8,629 nt of DNA, taken from Candidatus Saliniplasma halalkaliphilum. GTDB taxonomy: Archaea > Thermoplasmatota > Thermoplasmata > Halarchaeoplasmatales > Halarchaeoplasmataceae. Made by a program: the position numbers and the translations under genes. The notes beneath the pieces were generated by a model. The model searched no databases, had not been told where the DNA came from, and worked only from the letters and a program-made list of their open reading frames with translations. The stretch is from contig JAFDTG010000066.1 of assembly GCA_019594235.1 (NCBI GenBank), positions 1 to 8,629 on the forward strand. The letters are read 5' to 3'. Shown here piece by piece: positions 6,530-8,629 of the stretch (its first letter is position 1; each line of letters starts with the position of its first letter).

Positions 6530-6547
6530 ATTAACATATTTGTTAAT
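6530..6547. promoter_or_regulatory. Palindromic candidate operator at the AbiE-like promoter
   Basis: ATTAACA (6530-6536) and TGTTAAT (6541-6547) are perfect arms around TATT. The site covers the predicted transcription start. A direct repeat TTAATTG occurs at 6523-6529 and 6543-6549, 20 bases apart, that is two helical turns. Characterised AbiEi antitoxins repress their own operon by binding inverted repeats in the promoter, so this is the likely target of the downstream antitoxin; binding itself is inferred. Confidence 0.55.
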
Positions 6548-6563
6548 TGTATGAAGTGATAAA

Positions 6564-7358
6564 ATGTTATGGGACGAGATTAAAAGGTCGGCTGAACGGA
6601 TCGGTACAGATATCTCTCTGATCTTTCAGGAGGAAGTACAAAAAGCCATTCTTACCGCTCTCAGTCGAAAAGAGCTTTTTAACGACTTAGTTTTTCAAGG
6701 TGGAACAGCTCTTCGATTATTTTATGGTAATCCTAGGTTTTCCGAAGACTTAGACTTTGTGATCTTGAAAGATAAAGATGCTGGTGTTCTCGTTGAACAC
6801 ACTGAACATATTCGAGAGTTTGTAAAAGAGAGTTATCCCTTTTTAGACGAAGTAAACATTAAAGTACAAAAAGACGAAAAAGTGAAGAGACTTATTTTAA
6901 AGACCCGTTCTGAAAATCGTGAACAGGAATTACGTATTCACATCGAAGCTTTTCCAGTACCCTCCTATGACAATAGTGCAAAAATCTTAGAACATAGACC
7001 ATTTTATCCGACGGTTAGAGTTGAATCTACAAAGGAAATATTATGTGATAAACTGGTCGCCCTGATCGGTCGTGATTATGTTAAAGGCAGGGATCTTTGG
7101 GACGTATATTATTTAGTTCGAGAGCGAGAAGAGTCCATTGGATGGAAGTTAGTCAAGAAAAAGCTTGACGATTATGGAGTAAAAGAAATCAACGCAGTTG
7201 ACACACTGAAAAGATGTAAGGATCAAGGTACCAAAATTTTAGATAACGAGATGAAACGTTTTCTCCCAACGAGTGTATATCGAAATTACAAGGGCCAGTT
7301 TGATGATATAGTTGGATTATCTTGTGACCTTCTAGATGAAGCATCAGGGAGGTTGTAA
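6564..7358 (+). CDS. abiEii: AbiEii-like nucleotidyltransferase toxin (type IV toxin-antitoxin)
   Basis: 264 residues of the DNA polymerase beta-like nucleotidyltransferase fold. Seen: QGGTALRLFYG at 45-55 and RFSEDLDF at 58-65, giving the GG...D-x-D metal site (D62, D64); RIHIEAF at 124-130, where E128 fits the third acidic position; and KEILCDKLVALIGRDYVKGRDLWDVYYL (about 157-184 with K163, R176, D177), the lysine and RD motifs of the AbiEii family. Family members transfer nucleotides to RNA, in MenT toxins to tRNA, and arrest growth; AbiE systems act in phage abortive infection. The partner gene follows after 8 bases. Arginine codons are 12 CGN of 20 by my count, against 2 of 17 in the ABC ATPase, suggesting transfer. 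A domesticated nucleotidyltransferase with another role is the main alternative. Confidence 0.85.
   Translation: MLWDEIKRSAERIGTDISLIFQEEVQKAILTALSRKELFNDLVFQGGTALRLFYGNPRFSEDLDFVILKDKDAGVLVEHTEHIREFVKESYPFLDEVNIKVQKDEKVKRLILKTRSENREQELRIHIEAFPVPSYDNSAKILEHRPFYPTVRVESTKEILCDKLVALIGRDYVKGRDLWDVYYLVREREESIGWKLVKKKLDDYGVKEINAVDTLKRCKDQGTKILDNEMKRFLPTSVYRNYKGQFDDIVGLSCDLLDEASGRL
7347..7353 (+). promoter_or_regulatory. Shine-Dalgarno for the GTG start of the antitoxin
   Basis: GGGAGGT lies in the last codons of the toxin gene, 13 bases before GTG 7367. The spacing is long, but no other in-frame start exists nearby. It suggests coupled translation of the pair. Confidence 0.5.
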
Positions 7359-7366
7359 GTATCAAA

Positions 7367-7939
7367 GTGAATGATTGGCTTGAATTTTTCCGAACGCACA
7401 AAGATAAAAAATTATTTTCCGTCCATGATCTTTCACAGCTTACAAGTAGAAAAAGGAATTCTTTGATAGTTCAACTCAATAGGCTGGTGGCCTCGGATGT
7501 TATCGAACGAAAGGCAAGGGGTTGGTACGCCAACCCGTTCAATCCACCGAGTTCCGAAGAGGTAGCGATGGTACTCCGATATCCTTCTTACCTTTCCATG
7601 GAGTACGCCCTGAGCAAGCAAGGGATACTCAGCCAGAGAGTTTACACCCTTACAATAATCACCACAAAACTCCCATACACCTACGAGAGAGATAAAGCCA
7701 CTTACGAATATCACCAGGTTAAAAGATCATTTTTTTATGGTTTTGAATCTGAAAATGATGTGAGATCAGCAACTCCCGAAAAAGCACTCCTTGACCTTAT
7801 ATACATCCGCAGTAGAGAGATGAGTGATGAACATCTCCGGTCACTGATCGATGACATGTATTTAGAAGAGTTAGATAAGAAAAGGTTTGAAAAGTTTCAC
7901 AAAAAAGCAGGATTCTCTCTTCCGTTCGAATTTTGGTGA
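7367..7939 (+). CDS. abiEi: AbiEi-like antitoxin / transcriptional autoregulator
   Basis: 190 residues. The N-terminal 65 or so form a winged-helix-like unit: FSVHDLSQLTSRKRNSLIVQ then LNRLVASDVIERKARGWYAN, where the last part fits a beta wing. After it comes the AbiEi body, with SYLSMEYALSKQGILSQRVY (about 75-94), TIITTKLP and an SATPEKALLDLIY segment at about 134-146, all usual in the AbiEi family. It should neutralise the adjacent nucleotidyltransferase and repress the operon through the palindrome at 6530-6547. In type IV systems the two proteins need not bind each other. Start is GTG; the ATG at 7371 is out of frame. Compared with classical AbiE operons it is in second rather than first position. 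Arginine codon use is intermediate between the toxin and the neighbouring genes. Confidence 0.8.
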   Translation: MNDWLEFFRTHKDKKLFSVHDLSQLTSRKRNSLIVQLNRLVASDVIERKARGWYANPFNPPSSEEVAMVLRYPSYLSMEYALSKQGILSQRVYTLTIITTKLPYTYERDKATYEYHQVKRSFFYGFESENDVRSATPEKALLDLIYIRSREMSDEHLRSLIDDMYLEELDKKRFEKFHKKAGFSLPFEFW

Positions 7940-7994
7940 TGAGTCGTGCCTTGATCGAAAACATAAATCCAAAAGTTTCTTATCCATGTAAAAA

Positions 7995-8210
7995 ATGGGG
8001 TTATCCATGAGCAGAGACGATGAAATAGATATCAACGATGTTGGAAAGGGTGAAGAGATCGGAGTCGAAGTAGTAGAGTGGCTTGGTGAGAAAAAAGGAT
8101 TTCCGAATAACATCCTAACAGGTACCGTAGAAGCCACGACGAAGAAAGCAGTGTTGATCGACGAGGAATGGGTGCCAAAGAGTCAAGTTGAGAAAGCCTG
8201 GTTACTCTGA
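7995..8210 (+). CDS. Small acidic protein of unknown function with a WVPKSQ segment
   Basis: 71 residues, or 67 from the second in-frame ATG at 8007. The N-terminus is acidic (RDDEIDINDVGKGEE), followed by a likely small beta domain: ILTGTVEATTKKAVLID then EEWVPKSQVEKAWLL. The KAVLI...WVPKSQ pattern resembles a short all-beta element I associate with small phage and archaeal accessory proteins, but I cannot name a family. No membrane segment or cysteine is present. No ribosome site precedes 7995; an AT-rich ACATAAAT at about 7960-7968 is about 30 bases upstream, so it could be leaderless. It lies 55 bases after the AbiEi-like gene on the same strand with no T tract between, so read-through from that operon is possible. 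Its stop overlaps the convergent methyltransferase stop by 9 bases. Confidence 0.65.
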   Translation: MGLSMSRDDEIDINDVGKGEEIGVEVVEWLGEKKGFPNNILTGTVEATTKKAVLIDEEWVPKSQVEKAWLL

Positions 8211-8629
8211 TTTTTTAACCTGTAAAATATAATCATAGGGATGTAGTTTTTTAATCGAAGTTTGAAACTCACGGCTTGAAAAGAACTTTTCAAGAACTTC
8301 AGGTTCAAAGAAATAAGACGGTTCCTCAACTAACTTTTCTCCGAACTCGACGAATTTTGTTAAAGGGCTTCGGGGATCCAGTTCTAGGATCAATATCTCT
8401 CCTTCGGGCTTAAGAACTCTTACCATCTCCTTCAGACTTCCAGCTTTGTTTTCAAAATGATGGAGAGCATCCACGCAGAGCACGAGATCAAAAGAATTGG
8501 AAACGAAGGGAGTTCTACATGCTTTTCCACGAACTTTATTGTGTAAAAAAGGTGCTTTCTGCATCATCCCTTTTGATTCATCTAACAGATACACATCTAC
8601 ATCTGAACGCTCCTTCAATATCATCTCTA
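8202..8629 (-). CDS. Class I SAM-dependent methyltransferase, N-terminus missing at window edge
   Basis: 142 codons are visible and the frame stays open to the right edge. Seen: VDVYLLDESKGMMQKA (the motif II strand and acidic SAM ribose contact), NSFDLVLCVDALHHFENKAG (motif IV and post-motif region) and LKEMVRVLKPEGEILILELD (motif V and following strand), the UbiE/Methyltransf_11 pattern. The glycine-rich motif I that should lie about 20 residues earlier is beyond 8629, so the ATG at 8622-8624 is internal and not the start. Substrate is unknown; the family methylates small molecules, quinones and lipids among others. The gene converges on the small acidic protein and shares 9 bases with its end. 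Confidence 0.9.
   Translation of the reverse strand, partial: EMILKERSDVDVYLLDESKGMMQKAPFLHNKVRGKACRTPFVSNSFDLVLCVDALHHFENKAGSLKEMVRVLKPEGEILILELDPRSPLTKFVEFGEKLVEEPSYFFEPEVLEKFFSSREFQTSIKKLHPYDYILQVKKSE
8211..8216 (+). terminator. T6 tract directly after the small acidic protein
   Basis: Six T follow the TGA stop immediately, inside the end of the convergent methyltransferase gene. This could terminate plus-strand transcription; there is no hairpin. Confidence 0.35.

Noticed and set aside
7871..8137. 88-residue minus-strand frame
   Set aside because: Antisense to the antitoxin end and the small acidic protein, with no ribosome site or domain.
8202..8624. Taking ATG at 8624 as the methyltransferase start
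   Set aside because: The frame is open to the window edge and the SAM motif I is missing, so this ATG is internal.
1..8629. tRNA, rRNA, CRISPR arrays and insertion sequences
   Set aside because: No regularly spaced repeats, transposase motifs or tRNA-like cloverleaf arms were recognised; the only long repeat is the foldback at the left edge.

Overview
The window looks archaeal. Several genes have a TATA-like box centred about 27 bases upstream of the ATG and no Shine-Dalgarno sequence, which is the pattern of leaderless archaeal transcripts. Others carry a strong GGAGGTGA-type ribosome site. Arginine is written mostly as AGA/AGG and isoleucine often as ATA. The protein families (Kef-type antiporter without an attached NAD-binding domain, single-domain Usp, DrrA-like ABC-2 exporter, cold-shock protein, DUF3795, AbiE-type toxin-antitoxin) are typical of mesophilic or moderately thermophilic Euryarchaeota and related uncultured lineages. 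I cannot name a genus. A long foldback repeat at the left edge suggests an amplified single-cell or metagenome contig end.

Layout. (1) 1-1789, minus: a large STAND-type ATPase with TPR repeats, running off the left edge. Its last 27 visible codons lie in an inverted copy of its own sequence and are probably artefactual. (2) 1790-1959: a divergent promoter region with a TTTATAAA box and a 19-bp dyad. (3) 1960-3156, plus: a Kef/Nap-type (CPA2) cation:proton antiporter membrane subunit, tail-to-tail with (4) 3170-3580, minus: a universal stress protein. (5) 3659-5403, plus: an ABC-2 ATPase and permease joined by an ATGA overlap. (6) 5494-6426, minus: a cold-shock protein, a previously easy-to-miss 49-residue basic membrane protein, and a cysteine-rich DUF3795 protein. 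(7) 6564-7939, plus: an AbiEii-like nucleotidyltransferase toxin followed by an AbiEi-like antitoxin, with a palindrome at the predicted transcription start. (8) 7995-8210, plus: a small acidic protein of unknown function. (9) 8202-8629, minus: the C-terminal part of a class I SAM-dependent methyltransferase, running off the right edge.

How it fits together. The left two thirds reads as ordinary chromosome: envelope ion and solute transport, stress proteins and a regulatory ATPase. The accessory element is the AbiE-like pair. Its gene order (toxin first) is opposite to the classical AbiE operons, and the toxin gene uses CGN arginine codons far more than its neighbours, which suggests horizontal acquisition. 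No RNA genes, CRISPR arrays or insertion sequences were seen, and no gene-free stretch exceeds 300 bases.
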